In this document: piece after piece, positions 1 through 11,372 of the stretch
How the letters are laid out: each line of letters starts with the position of its first letter
Position numbering within the stretch: the first letter of the stretch is position 1
Source of the DNA: Cryptomeria japonica
Lineage: Eukaryota; Streptophyta; Pinopsida; Cupressales; Cupressaceae
Reading direction: 5' to 3'
Length of the DNA stretch: 64,000 bases
Assembly: GCF_030272615.1 (NCBI RefSeq)
Contig: NC_081415.1
Coordinates: 366,053,667-366,117,666, forward strand
Program-made: the position numbers and the translations under genes
The notes under the pieces: model-generated
Told to the model about the DNA's origin: nothing
Database searches by the model: none
The model's input: the letters and a program-made list of their open reading frames with translations, nothing else

Positions 1-293
1 TCATTGCACTCAAATTCAGTCACATGCATATCATTTAAATTAACTATCTTTTACTAGCATTTACATTATCATTTAATCACATAGAACTGCATCACATAAA
101 ATCACACATCACAGGAAACTGCATCACATAGAATCATCCATCACATAGAAAACATAAATAAAATCATACAAACTGCATAATACAAACATGTGTCATCAAC
201 ATAAAACAAGCATATAGATCGTCGCCAAAACTGCATATCATAAATAACTAAAAAATGCTAATGTGTCATAATGTACAACAAAGGTCCAATGGC
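1..293. other. 3' flank of PMD copy A, no gene
   Basis: AT-rich sequence with many short CATCACATA / ATAGAACTGCATCAC echoes. Read on the minus strand it is a TATGTGATG / GATGCAGTTT-rich tail lying just 3' of the PMD gene. Similar ATG/TATGATG-rich tails follow PMD copies B and C, so this is probably the gene's 3' untranslated region or a shared element tail. No open reading frame of note. Confidence 0.4.
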
Positions 294-523
294 TCAAGTA
301 ACATCATCAATAGTGTCAACCGACACTGCCTCTAACACCAGGAGGATCCTGCCTACAGGATCCTGCTCTAGGATGTCTTGACGATGATCACAGTGGACCC
401 ATAACACCCCCTTTGTTGTTCCTCTGCAATGTAGACCTGCTAGAGCCCGATCGACCTCTAAACTTGCTAAAAATAGGAGCCCTCTGTCCCTGAGGAACTA
501 TACCATGATAGAGTTGTCTATAG

Positions 524-790
524 TGTTAGAGTTATCTTGTATTAGTAATAATTATTTATTTAATTATTAGATTATTATACTCTATGCTTAAGCTAAACTT
601 AAGCATTTAATAATATTGTAGGTATTATAATTATTAAATACACATTATTCCTTTAGGGTTTGTTTAGGGTTGCTAACATCCTTTTATAAAATTATAAGGA
701 TTGTATTATACTTGTTCATTTAATTGATTCCCTCTCTAAATGATAATCACTTTCTTCTGAGCCATTATTGATTTTTCCTCCTCTCCAATA
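524..790 (+). repeat. 5' LTR of the TRIM-like element
   Basis: 267-bp LTR starting TGTTAGAGTTATC and ending CCAATA, directly before the primer-binding site. It matches 2324-2583 almost throughout, with scattered substitutions and small indels. Confidence 0.88.
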
Positions 791-2323
791 TGGTATGAGA
801 GATCCAGATCTGCATTCCCATGTTCTCTTCATGAGATGTTTTGGGCCTTCTTCTTCAGATCTAAGTATTCGGGGGTTTGTGCAGTTGCTTTTTTCCATTT
901 CTAGGGGTAGCTGATTTTTTGGTACATTTTGGTGCCAAAAGGACCTCAAAGTTGGATTCAGAAGGTTGATTCCATGAATTTTGATATATAATTTGCCTAT
1001 TTTTGGTGACAGGAGCATTTGGGGCATGATTTTTTATTGGCATGTTTTTCAACACATGAAAATCCATACGGTTGTACCTGCAAATGCGTCAGAATTTTTT
1101 TGTCAAAAAAAATTGCCCTAAAAGAAGGGGTTTTTTTCTTGTGGCCGTAACTTAGTCATACGGAGGTGATTTTAGACAAATCTTATATTGTCAGAAGGCT
1201 CTTTTCGAGCTCTATCCGGATCTGGAGTTTGAATTTTTTATTTTTCTTTTTTGATGGTGTTTTTATTCATCAAAGCCAAAGGTTCATTTTTGCACTCTGG
1301 GAGACAACTTGAACATCCGAACTCCGTTTTTCAAAAAAATTATATTGTTAGAAAGCTTGTTCTGTTTACTTTCCGGTCATATTAGTTTTCTTTCTAGATT
1401 CTGATCTAGGTATATTTTATTCAGTTTTTTTCTTTTCAGCACTCTGGTGAATATCTTGGATGTTTCAGGTCTTGGGATCTCTTTCTTTGAGTAGGATGTC
1501 TTGTCTTTGGTTGTTCTTTCTGTTTCTAGTCTTCTATCTCTTCTAATCACTGTAGCATTTAATTAATGCAAACTTACTGAGATAAAGTGCCACTATGCAT
1601 TGTATACTTGGGATCTCTACCTTTGTCACGTGAGTGGTCCCTCCACAACATTAGCCTCATGATGTGTGTCAAGTGAGTGTTCCTTCCACAACACTATGTA
1701 CTTTCTCTGCACCTTCGATGTTCCTGGTTCTTTGTCATGCAGTTCTTGTTGGCCATCCTTTTTAGTGAACCTATCCCTCACCCTTGTTTGCATTATGGGG
1801 GGTTTCTCATGTTGTTCTAATGCTTCCTTGGTTTGTTAGATCAACTCTTCAGGCTTTGATGTTTTATGCCATCTATATCTTTGAGTTAAGTTGTTTGTCT
1901 TTGTTTGCCATCTGATTCGAGTGGTGTTATTTAAGGGCACTCATATAGATTACAGTATTCTCTACCTTATCATCTTCTCTTTCAGTGGAGGTTCTTCAGA
2001 TTGACAGTTATTCTTCGATAGTGTTTGCAGGTTCTTCATGCGTTAGTGATTCTTCTGCTCTTTTTTTGTTCCTATCTTTTGGAACATTCTTGTTTGGAGG
2101 CTTCTTCAGTCCTTCACTTGCTTTTTCCATTTCATTTTGGAGTAGAGTTTTTTTCCCATGTGGTTTTCTCTATTTCTCTGGTTCATAAAGATTTGGTTGT
2201 GATTGGCTACCTCATCAGACCTTGTTGTCGGGACCCAAATTTTTTGCCTTCATCATGTAGTTGCATTTTTTGCTTCATGCATTTAGTTTTTTAGCTACTC
2301 CCTAAGTTCATTTTAAGGGGGGG

Positions 2324-2583
2324 TGTTAGAGTTATCTTGTATTAGATAATAATTATTTATTTAATTATTAGTCTATTATACTATACGCTTAAGATAAACT
2401 TAGGCATTTAATAATTATTCTAATCATTAAATACACATTATCCCTCTAGGGTTTCTTTAGGGTTGCTAATATCCTTTTATAAAATTATAAAGATTGTATT
2501 GTAATTGTTCATTTAATTGATTCCCTCTCTGAATGATAATCTTTTTCTTTAGAGCCATTATTGATTTTTCCTAAACTACAATA
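2324..2583 (+). repeat. 3' LTR of the TRIM-like element
   Basis: 260-bp LTR starting TGTTAGAGTTATC right after the G-run at 2315-2323 and ending CTACAATA before the TATAG target duplication. Confidence 0.88.
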
Positions 2584-4384
2584 TATAGTATAATCCCTCC
2601 CGAGCAACATAGTAAAGTCTATTAGATTGTGTTTGTATATATGTTCCCAGAGTAAACTGCTGATCATATGCATCTCAAACTAGATGTGCATGATGATGTG
2701 CATCATCTCACTCAGCTCTAGCCTGATCCCTCTCTATAACAACAAAAGCATACTCTTGTTGGAATAAGGCCCTATCATCTTGTCTCCTCTGCCTCTCCCT
2801 CGACAAGGCATCCTCTAAGCTATGAATCCACACTCTCAAGACCTATGGATCATTGTCATCATCATCTCCTCCCTATGCACTTGCCTCTACAGTATGAGCA
2901 TCCTCCAGCTCTGGCATATCACTATCATGTGAGATCTCCCCCTCATCTCCGTCATTGTTATATGATCCAGAAGATGAACCATCATAGTTGCTATGAGACT
3001 TAGTGTCTCCACCGATGTCTACATCCTCATCCTCCTCTATCTCCTCCTCCTCCTCACCTATTGTAGCAATGGATGCAACCTATCCACCTCCTCCATCCCA
3101 GCCTCCTCTCCCCCTCCCTCCTTGTGGCCTTTGGTGTTGAATCTTCTATGGTGAGATAGGAATGGTAGGATATCTCAAAGGAATAGGTTTGTGTGGCAAC
3201 CACCAAGAATCATACCGAGGTGTAGTCCCTCGATCCGCCGACCCAACTCCCACACCCCACTGCATAGGAAGAAGTGCATCAAACTCAACAATTGCAACAT
3301 GTGGCTGAACACACGCTCCCCAATATCCAACCTCCTGACATATCTAAGCAAAATAGGTTGTCACATCAGGAATGCCTTGTATCTCTCCAAACTGCTAGAG
3401 TACATGACCTCGAAGATGAATATCAATGATCCTAAAGTGACCAATGTCATGACCAATCAAATATCTCTGCCATCAGAAATAAAGAAAGTGTTGCGCATCA
3501 TCGGCCCAACCGGGGCAGCCAAGGTAAGGCCTCCATGTAAAGTACTGTAAGATATCAGCCTAATGCCTCCAATATAGGGTATTACCTACATCCCTTTGCC
3601 TAATCCCTATTGTATACTTGTACACATATGGTTGCTCATCCTGAAGATCTACATGGAGATTCGATCGAGCAATAGCTATATGCTCCCATATCCAAACCTG
3701 GAGCAGTGTCAACCTACATCCGATAGATCATTATCTAGGATACACAATGTCATGCATCTGATGGTACAAAGTGGCAAGAAGACAAGGACCCCATGTGAAC
3801 ACCCATCTATGCCCAATCATGTCATGGATAACTCTGCCCCAACCAACTGGGAACCCATGTGTCCTCCTATCGAGAATCAATAGACTTGCTACTATACTAC
3901 ACAATACAATGGTGAGGTCATTACAATCCATCGCCTCCCAAGGGATCTCATATCGACCTTTGATTTGGAGCTCTTCATTTGTACACTCACACAACTCACA
4001 CATGCTATCTATGCCAACTCGATGATCATATATCACACTCGCACCATGAATGGGAATGTGCATGATATGCCATACATACTCCAAAGTGATCGACGCCTCT
4101 CCAATAGGTAAATGGAAAGATCATGTCTCTGAATGCCAGCGCTCAACTAATGTTGTGATCATGGCCCTATTGGCTGTAACCTCAGGCAAGTGCAATACAT
4201 GATACAAACCAATATGTCGAACCAAAGGAAACCCCATGACACTCAACTAGGATCTGAGATTGAGACCATCAGACCTCATCTGCTTGCATACCAATACACT
4301 TAGATTCTCCTGCAAGTAAAAGCATGAAAAATTAAGACCAAATATCTGCATGACAAATTTATATCATACATGTTGAAAACTCAA

Positions 4385-4640
4385 TAATATCAACAAATGT
4401 GAATCATTTATGATAGATGTGCATCATTAACAATAATTGTGAATCATTACTAGCAAATCCACAACAATTGATACAATTGTGAATTATCAGGAACAAAGGT
4501 GCATCATTATAGACAATTATGAACCACTAAATACAAACGTGCATAAAAAATACAATTGTGTATCAGTTAAATCAATTGTGCATTATTAAATTCAAATGCG
4601 TATAAAATGACACACAAATGCGAATCACATAAAATTGGAA
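4385..4640 (-). repeat. Degenerate tandem repeat in the intron of PMD copy A
   Basis: On the gene strand the intron (4310-4708) holds about ten loose repeats of roughly 20 bp built on AATGATTCACATTTG and AATGATGCACATTTG. The core GCACATTTG / GCGCATTTG recurs in the intron of copy C. Confidence 0.6.
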
Positions 4641-4878
4641 GCTCTGACCAAATTTTGGAAAATCTATCACAAACAAGAAAAAACGAGTAAATTTTTTGGA
4701 ATACCTACCATGCCTCTAGTCCTGGGTGGTCTTTGGTATGATCACACTCAAGCGGATAAGTGCAATCATGCACGAAAACCGGCCATGATGCTCACAAAGT
4801 CATAGGAAAGTTTGAAAATCATAAGGAACTCCAAGAACTCAAATTAATGCAAATTAGCAAATGAAAGGGAAAAATCAC

Positions 4879-4886
4879 TATTTATA
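4879..4886 (-). promoter_or_regulatory. TATA box of PMD copy A
   Basis: TATAAATA on the minus strand, about 95 bp upstream of the ATG at 4786. PMD copies B and C have a TATA box at nearly the same distance from their ATG (about 75-90 bp). Confidence 0.6.
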
Positions 4887-5052
4887 GCTCAAAATTAGGG
4901 GTTTTAACCACTCCGACAGCCGTGGTCCCTCTAAACTTCAACGCACTTGTAGACAGATCAAATGGAATTGAAATTGCATGAAACTTGAAATGATTTCTCT
5001 CTACCACAGTATCAGAAAAATGGTCTCAATTCCATAATTTTTTGACCACTTT

Positions 5053-5065
5053 TCCCGAGGGGGCA
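5053..5065 (-). promoter_or_regulatory. Conserved upstream box TGCCCCCTCGGGA
   Basis: On the minus strand this 13-mer is identical to one at 26676-26688 upstream of PMD copy B, and matches 10 of 13 bases of 44543-44555 upstream of copy C. It sits between the TATA box and the LTR/polypurine junction in all three copies. Role unknown. Confidence 0.55.
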
Positions 5066-5083
5066 TATTTGCACCTAAAAACG

Positions 5084-6674
5084 TGATGGGATGGGGTTTG
5101 GGATAGACTAGCCTAGTCTATGCTCCTAGATCCTTTCCTTGGATCACCTAGTGTTCTCCTCACACCCTAGGGTCTCTAAGACTCCCTTTTCTTAAGGAAT
5201 CCCCTGACCTTGCCCAATCCACCCACCAATGAGTTGCTATGCTGCTGCTAAGGTCTCTCCTACTCATGAGACTCAAAACCCCTTACTATGGCTAATAAGG
5301 GCTAAGGATTGTTCCACACTTTCCAAGGTCTTATCAAGGCTAAATCAGGTCTTAAACCTTGTTTTACATCCCTCCATGTGCCCCCAAGAAGTTGCTACCT
5401 TCAACCTTTCTACCGATTTCACTGTTTTGTGTTTTTGCTTACAAAATAGGGCTACAAGGATTAGGACCAATTAGGCCTCCTAACCGGTCTTCTAGGGCTC
5501 CCTCTCACAAACAATGCACAAACAACCATAACTCCCAAAATGGACTACCATTCAATTGGAAAGGGCTCAAGGATTTTCTAGGTTTTGGGCCTCCAAGTGG
5601 TCGTACAGTGCCTAGGGCGAATTTTGAGGTTTTTAAGGGTTTTGTGAGGGTTTTGTAGTCTGCCTGGGTCACAGTGAAGGTTTTGTGTGTTAGGAACCTT
5701 GTTTGGATTGGTGGAGGCTCCTCCTTCACACCAATGATTCTTCTAACACTCCTCTACACCTTCTCCAAAGGATGAACTCTCCTCTGTCCAACCTTGCTCT
5801 CCAAGACCTCTGCAATCTAACCTCTCCTAACCGGGCACAGTCCAGTCTCGCCTAGGAGTGGGTCTTTGCTCGGCCTTCCTGTATTTTTAAGGGCCCTACT
5901 TGTTTTGTAGTATGGTACAGGGTCTGCACTCTCATTCCTCAGGGTTTCATGGTTGTTCCACAACAGGGAATGGAGTTATGCAGCCATTTACACAATCCTG
6001 TCCAAAACTGGACAGTAAGAAGACAGTTTACAAACTATTCACAAACACACTCAATCTGCAAGTAAGAACCTAAACTAATTGCTTTAAATGAAAGTATTTA
6101 CACCATGAAAAACATTCCACATAGATTTAGACATTTCTCAATCCATTAACTTTCTTGATTGCTTCATACAAACCGTCTGGTAACAGTTTCACAGTCTCAG
6201 TCTGATCTTTTTTTGCTAGGGTCGTACCATCTCTGACATCCAACCCATGAATTTAGGGTTTTCAAGTACTTATACTACCTTTTCCTTGGTTGGTGTGCCA
6301 AAATTAGGGCTCTCCATGCACAACAAGGGTCTATGACCATTTTGGGTAGAAAAGTTACTTGACAACTTTTAAAAGTTGTCATGCAACTTTTGCATCTTTT
6401 GAGCAACTTTGCCATTGTTGCTTTTCATGACTCCTAGGACTATTTTGGGCTATCCTAAGGACATCAACATGCCAATAAGGCCTAACACACATTCCAGGCA
6501 CACTCAACCTCTCCTGCACAAGAAATCACAACAAACTCACTAAGTACCTAAAACTAGGACCTAGTCTAGCACACATGAGCTCATGGCTCTTATTCATGTA
6601 CAATGGCTTCTAAAGAAGCATAACACCAACACAACCAAGAAAGAGAAATAGTTTGGAAGGGTACTCCTACACCA
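5084..6674 (-). repeat. 3' LTR of the chromovirus
   Basis: LTR of about 1.59 kb running from TGATGGGATGGGG to CTCCTACACCA on the plus strand. It is a direct repeat of 11373-12942. It has an extra stretch near 6365-6390 (a repeated AACTTTTAAAAGTTG-type motif) that the other LTR lacks. Confidence 0.92.
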
Positions 6675-6694
6675 TACTCCCCCTTTGCACACAA

Positions 6695-7306
6695 CTAAGG
6701 AAAAGAAGAAGAGATGAGAGCTGGGTCTATTCCAAGTGTCTTGAACTTGCTCTCCTCCACCCATGTAGCTTCAGATACTGGTTGATCTGCCCATTTCACT
6801 AAGTGCTCCTTGTAGACCTAGTGTCTAGTAGACTTCTTCACCCTTGATTCCAAGATCTCCTCTGCTTTAGGCTTCTTCACCTATGGTAAGACATTAACAT
6901 CAAGGTCTTGCAGTACCTTGGCTTGGTTCTCAGTCTGCCCTGCTATCTCACCCTTGTACATGTTCAGGTCAGCTACATTAAAGACTGTTAATATAGCTAA
7001 ATCTAGAGGCAGGTCAAATTTGTAGGCATTCTTACCATATTGCGACAGGATTCTACAAGGTCCTACCCTTCTCATCTACAGTTTGGTAGGCTTACGTCCT
7101 TGCATCCTAGCTTTGCTCAAATGGACCATCACATAGTCACCCACCTTGAACTGAACTTCTCTCCTTTTCTCATCCACTTTGGCTTTCAATTTTTGAGTGG
7201 ATTCAAGTATGGCCTTCTTAACTTGCTCTTGAACTTCCTTGATGGTTTGAGTGAAGTCTTCTGCTTTCCCACTCTTCATTTCCAAACTACCAAGGTCTCT
7301 CAACTC
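6695..7306 (-). pseudogene. Integrase C-terminus and chromodomain of the chromovirus
   Basis: Continues the gag-pol frame after the integrase core. It holds the integrase C-terminal region (VGDYVMVHLSKARM, then RRVGPCRILSQYGKNAYKF) and ends in a chromodomain-like segment (EEILESRVKK...EHLVKWADQPVSEATWVEES). Chromodomains steer integration of chromoviruses to marked chromatin. Three in-frame TAG stops at 7076-7078, 6881-6883 and 6818-6820 sit where family members commonly have Gln. The probable natural stop is TAG at 6697-6695, just before the polypurine tract. Confidence 0.82.
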
Positions 7307-8632
7307 TCATACTCCTCTTGGATGTCTACCATAAACAACCTCAAAAGGACTTCTACCAGTGGTTCTATTCACACTATCATTATATGCATACTCTACTTGA
7401 GAAATGATTAGGTCCCATGTTTGGCCATACTCCTTGGTCAAACACCTCAACAAGTTACCTAACACCCTATTGATGACTTCAGTCTGACCATCTATTAGTG
7501 GATGGTAAGCTGAGCTAAATGACAAGTTAGTTCCTAGTCTCCTCCATAATGTTTTCCAAAAATGACCCATGAACTTGATGTCCCTATCTGAAATAATGCT
7601 TAAAGGGAGTCCATGAATCCTAACAATCTCTTTGAAGAAGAGATGTGCAACATAGCTTGCATCATGTGTAGTCTTACATGGGATAAAATGACTCATCTTG
7701 GAAAATCTATCTACTACCACATAGATGCTATCCATAACTATTTTTGTCTTGGGAAGTCCTACTACAAAGTCCATGCTTAGACATTCCCAAGGTCTGTTGG
7801 GGACCGGTAATGGTTGATATAAACCGGCATTGCTTGATCCACCTTTGGCTCTTTGGCATACACCACATTGTTCTACATATCTTTTCACATCTCTTGGCAA
7901 CTTTGGCCAATAGTAGTACCTCTGTACTAAATCCAAAGTTTTGTTAACTCCAAAGTGTCCACTTAAACTGCCATTATGTTTCTCTTGGATGAGGTTCTCC
8001 CTCATAGATCCTCTAGGTACACACAACTGGTTACCCTTGAACAAGAGACCATTTTGGAGAGTGTAATCTGCATACTCACCATGGAAATGGTTCTCAAACT
8101 CTTTACAAATCTTGTAAGCTGATGAGAAGTCTTCATCTCCTTCATAGAGCTCTTTGAAACCTTCTATTCCTATGCTCTGCAACTGTAACTCTTGAACTAT
8201 CAACAACTTCCTGCTCAATGCATCTGCCACCTTGTTAAGTTGCCCCTTCTTATGCTTGATGGTGAAGGTGAAGGATTGGAGGTATTCCATCCGTTTCAGA
8301 TGCCTATTGCTTAGCTTCACTTGAGTGTTTATGTAACTCAATGCTTGGTTGTCTGTGAACACTACAAATTCCTTAGGAAGTAGGTAATGCTTCCATTTCT
8401 TTAGAGACTACACTAATGCATACAACTCTAGGTCATAAGCTAAGTACTTCTTCTTTGCTTCATTAAGCTTCTCACTGAAAAATGCCACAAGTCTTCTCTC
8501 TTGACTCAACACACCGCCTACTGCAATTCCACTTGCTTCACACTCCAAAGTGAATAGCTTATCAAACGTAGGTAGGAGAAGGATAGGTTTTGTGGCTACT
8601 TCCTGCTTTAATAATTGAAATGCTTTGTCAGC
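7307..8632 (-). pseudogene. RNase H and integrase of the chromovirus
   Basis: RNase H occupies about 8632-8300: a segment FTLECEASGIAVGGVL where the first catalytic Asp (usually CDAS) reads Glu, then YDLELYALV and FTDNQALSYI. Integrase follows: the HHCC zinc domain (HNGSLSGHFG...CGVCQRAKGG) and the core with D (SMDFVVGLP), D (SDRDIKFMGHFW) and E (DGQTEVINR) all present. One TAG at 8408-8410 lies inside RNase H, and TGA at 7307-7309 ends the open stretch (likely CGA to TGA). The frame matches gag and RT. Confidence 0.9.
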
Positions 8633-10144
8633 CTACTCAGTCCATCTAAACTTGGTTTTAAGACCTCTTTTAATGGTGTCAAGGAGTGGTGAACATATAC
8701 CATTTAAATTCCTCACAAACTTCCTATAGAATTGAGCTAATCCATGGAAACTTCTAACTTCAGTCCCTATTTTAGGTGCAGGCCAATTCAAGATTGCCTC
8801 CACTTTGCTTGGATCCATCTTCAAGGTTCCCTTAGACACCACAAATCCTAAGTAAACTAACTCTTGCTTCAAGAAGTCACACTTCTCAAGGTTTATGGAT
8901 AACTTCTCCTCATGCAACCTCTCTAAAACTAACCTCAAATGCTCAAGGTGCTCCTCCTTGGTTCTGCTATAGATGAGAATGTCATCTAGGTACACTACCA
9001 CAAATCTGCCTGTGAAATCCTTCAACACCTCATTCATCAACCTCATGAAGGTTCTTGGAGCATTAGTAAGCCCAAATGGCATCACAAGCCACTCATACAA
9101 CCCTTCTGTGGTTTTAAAAGTAGTCTTCCACTCATCACCCTCCTTAATTCTTATATGGTGATAACCACTTTTAAGGTCTAGCTTGGTAAAATACATAGCC
9201 CCTTCTAAACAATCCATTAGATCCTCTATTCTAGGAATAGGAAACCTATACCTTATGGTAATCCTATTGATTGCTCTTGAGTCAATGCAAAGTCTCCCCT
9301 TACCTCCTTTTTTTGATGCTAGCACTACTGGGACTGCACATGGGTTGATGCTCTTCTTAATTAGTCCTTGTTCCAACAACTCCTACACTTGCTTTGCTAC
9401 CTCCTTATTCTGATTAGGTGTGAGCTTATATGCATCCTTGTTAGGTAAGGATGCACCAAGAATAAAGTCTATTTGATGACTTATAGACCTTCTTGGTGGG
9501 AGTGTTGTAGGTGCTCCATCACTCACTATATCCTTATGCTCTTGCAACATTTGCTTCACCTCCTTGGGTATTTCTGCCTGCAACTTGTCTTCTTCCTCCT
9601 TTGGCTTCACAAAGATGGCACACTTCACTATCTCCTCCTCATGTAGTAAATTTAAGAACTCTTTACTAGTAGCCATTAAAACACTAGGTGTTTTAGAAGT
9701 ACCCTCTTCATCCTCTGTCAAAGACTGAATCTTGAAGGTCTTGCTGTCCTTCTTAAATGATATAGAGTTCTCCTCTCCATCATAGATCACCTTCCTATCA
9801 AATTTCCAGGGTCTTCCTAGCAATAAGTGACATGCATCCATAGGAAACACATCACAAAGGATCTTGTCCTTGTATCCTCCAATAGAAAACTCTACCCAAG
9901 TCTGCTCATTGACTAGCACACTCTGTCCTTTGTTCAACCAAGTCACCTTGTAAGGATTGGTGTGGGGTATTCTTGTGAGTTTCAACTTCCTAACTGCCTC
10001 TTCTGAGATGATATTGTTAGTTGAGTCTATGTCAACTATCACCTTGCACACTTTATCAAGAACTTTGCATCTCACCCTAAACAATTCTCTCCTATGTTTG
10101 GGTTCCTCCTTAACCGGCTGTCTGATCAAAATCTTATTGAACAT
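8633..10144 (-). pseudogene. Protease and reverse transcriptase of the chromovirus
   Basis: The upstream half (10144-9383) is the retropepsin-like region: VIVDIDSTNNIISEEAV stands where the D-S/T-G active site is expected, followed by LLGRPWKFDRK. The motif reads DIDST, so the catalytic triplet is altered. After TAG at 9383-9385 comes the RT (9379-8633): [36 protein letters not shown] and the active site YLDDILIYS, intact. RT length and order are normal for Ty3. A TAG at 8633-8635 separates it from RNase H. Confidence 0.92.
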
Positions 10145-10171
10145 CAGATTCTCACCAACTTTTGATTCAAT

Positions 10172-11332
10172 CTAGTCCACATCTGGTGTCTTGCTACTTG
10201 AAGAGTCTTCTTGTGCATAAGCAACCCTCTTTCCATTGTTTGATGATGTAGGCTTGTCAGGGCATCTATATGTCGGGTGTCCCAATTGTCCACAATTGTA
10301 ACACTTCATAGTTGCAAAATAGGAGTTACCTCTGTTGGTACCTCTACCCCTATTTGGACCACCTTGTGCACCTCTTCCTCTAGAGTGTCCTCCTCTGAGA
10401 TTGGTTTCACTACCATGATCAGTCAACTTGGCTTCTCCTTGGTTCCTCTGCTCATTTGCCTTGCTTTGGTAACCACCTCGGTGATTCACTTGGTCTCTAC
10501 CTCTGCCTCTACCCCTATTATTGGAGTCTCCTTTCCTTTTGTTCCTCTCTTCTACCTTGGCAGCAAGCTGATGACACTTCTGCATAGTAGTAGGAGTCCA
10601 TAGGCTTATCTCCTCTTGTATGTTCCACTTTAGGCCGCTTCGATACCTAGCCACCTTAATGGATTCATCTTCCTGGACTTTGGATATTAGACATAGCTTT
10701 TGAAACTCCTCTATGTAGGAGGCCACATCAAGATCCTTCTGCTTCAATCCTTGTCTCTTCTTATGAAGCTAGACTTCATAATCCTCTGGTAAGTAGTTCT
10801 CCTTAATCTTACCCACCATAGCTTTCCAATTTGCAATAGGTAGCTTTCCCATACTAACTCTCTCTTCTTGTAGGTACTTCCACCATGTCAAAGCTGCTCC
10901 CCTCAATCTTGATTTGGCAACTTTAACCTTCTGAGCCTCTGTCACTCCTTCACACTCAAAGTGGTTTTCCATGCCCTCAATCCATTCCATAACAGTGTCT
11001 ATGTCCATTCTTCCACTGAAATGTGGCAATCCTTCAAAAGCTTTGGTGTTCAAAGCCTTAATAGCCTTCACAAAAGGTTCTTCATTGAACAAGGGATCTG
11101 GTTCAAGAATTATGTCATTTATGTCTATAGTTCTCCTGCCTTTACCCTTGGTGTCTTCCTCCCAAGGTTCATGTGTCCTCTGATCCACCACTTCCTGCAG
11201 TTTATCCCTTATCTCACTCATTGCTGCTTCAAGGAGTCTATTCTTCTCCTTCTGCTCTTCCACCTCTCTAGCTAGCTCTGCATTAGTGACCATTCTGCTC
11301 TCCCCTACTGATTCACTAGTATATAGAGACAT
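10172..11332 (-). pseudogene. gag of the chromovirus with CCHC zinc knuckle
   Basis: Starts at an ATG 26 nt inside the primer-binding site. It shows an N-terminal coiled coil, the Ty3 gag core (FSGRMDIDTVMEWIEGMENHFE, LRGAALTWWKYL, ENYLPEDYEV), a Gly/Arg-rich basic linker, and one zinc knuckle CYNCGQLGHPTYRCP. A single TAG at 10769-10771 interrupts the core; family members usually carry Gln there. A second stop at 10172-10174 separates gag from protease in the same frame. Otherwise open. Confidence 0.9.
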
Positions 11333-11357
11333 ACATAGTCCAACAAGTCTTTTACTC

Positions 11358-11369
11358 GCTCTAATACCA
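11358..11369 (-). other. Primer-binding site of the chromovirus
   Basis: Minus strand reads TGGTATTAGAGC, one mismatch from the initiator Met-tRNA complement TGGTATCAGAGC, three bases inside the 5' LTR. Confidence 0.8.
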
Positions 11370-11372
11370 ATC

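Larger units (their letters stand above)
524..2583 (+). mobile_element. TRIM/LARD-like non-autonomous LTR retrotransposon
   Basis: Complete short element: LTRs at 524-790 and 2324-2583, primer-binding site TGGTATGAGAG at 791-801 directly after the 5' LTR (like the initiator Met-tRNA site TGGTATCAGAG), and polypurine tract AAGGGGGGG at 2315-2323 directly before the 3' LTR. It is flanked by a perfect 5-bp target duplication TATAG (519-523 and 2584-2588). The internal 1.5 kb has no gag or pol, so it must have been mobilised in trans. LTR ends are TG...TA rather than TG...CA. It interrupts the C-terminal coding part of the PMD gene. Confidence 0.88.
294..4786 (-). pseudogene. PMD gene copy A, broken and split by an LTR element
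   Basis: Plant mobile domain (PMD) protein related to the MAIN/MAIL1 family and to copies carried by transposable elements; in plants the family acts in the nucleus, but function here is unknown. Exon 1 is 4786-4709 (ATG, 78 nt) with a GT donor at 4708; the acceptor TTGCAG ends at 4310 and exon 2 starts at 4309. Exon 2 carries the classic pattern LVERWHSET, FHLPIGE, ITLE and HIPIHG at about 4120-4190, then RRTHGFPVGWG, LATLYHQMHDIVY and LLQVWIWEHI. After the domain come an acidic stretch (about 3000-3060) and a predicted coiled coil. The extreme C-terminus, with PQGQRAP, lies beyond the inserted LTR element at 524-2583. There are several stops and frameshifts. The 3' end at 294 is a guess from an open frame. 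Confidence 0.75.

Noticed and set aside
985-2290. Hydrophobic ORFs at 1985-2294 as a gene in the TRIM element
   Set aside because: Short, T-rich, no start context or domain; the element has features of a non-coding non-autonomous LTR element.
3191-3883. Plus-strand ORFs of 95 and 119 codons
   Set aside because: Shadows of PMD copy A on the opposite strand; the minus strand holds the PMD signature.
5229-5729. Paired ORFs at 5229-5729 and 11518-12018 as duplicated genes
   Set aside because: They fall inside the two LTRs of the chromovirus and are duplicated because the LTRs are.
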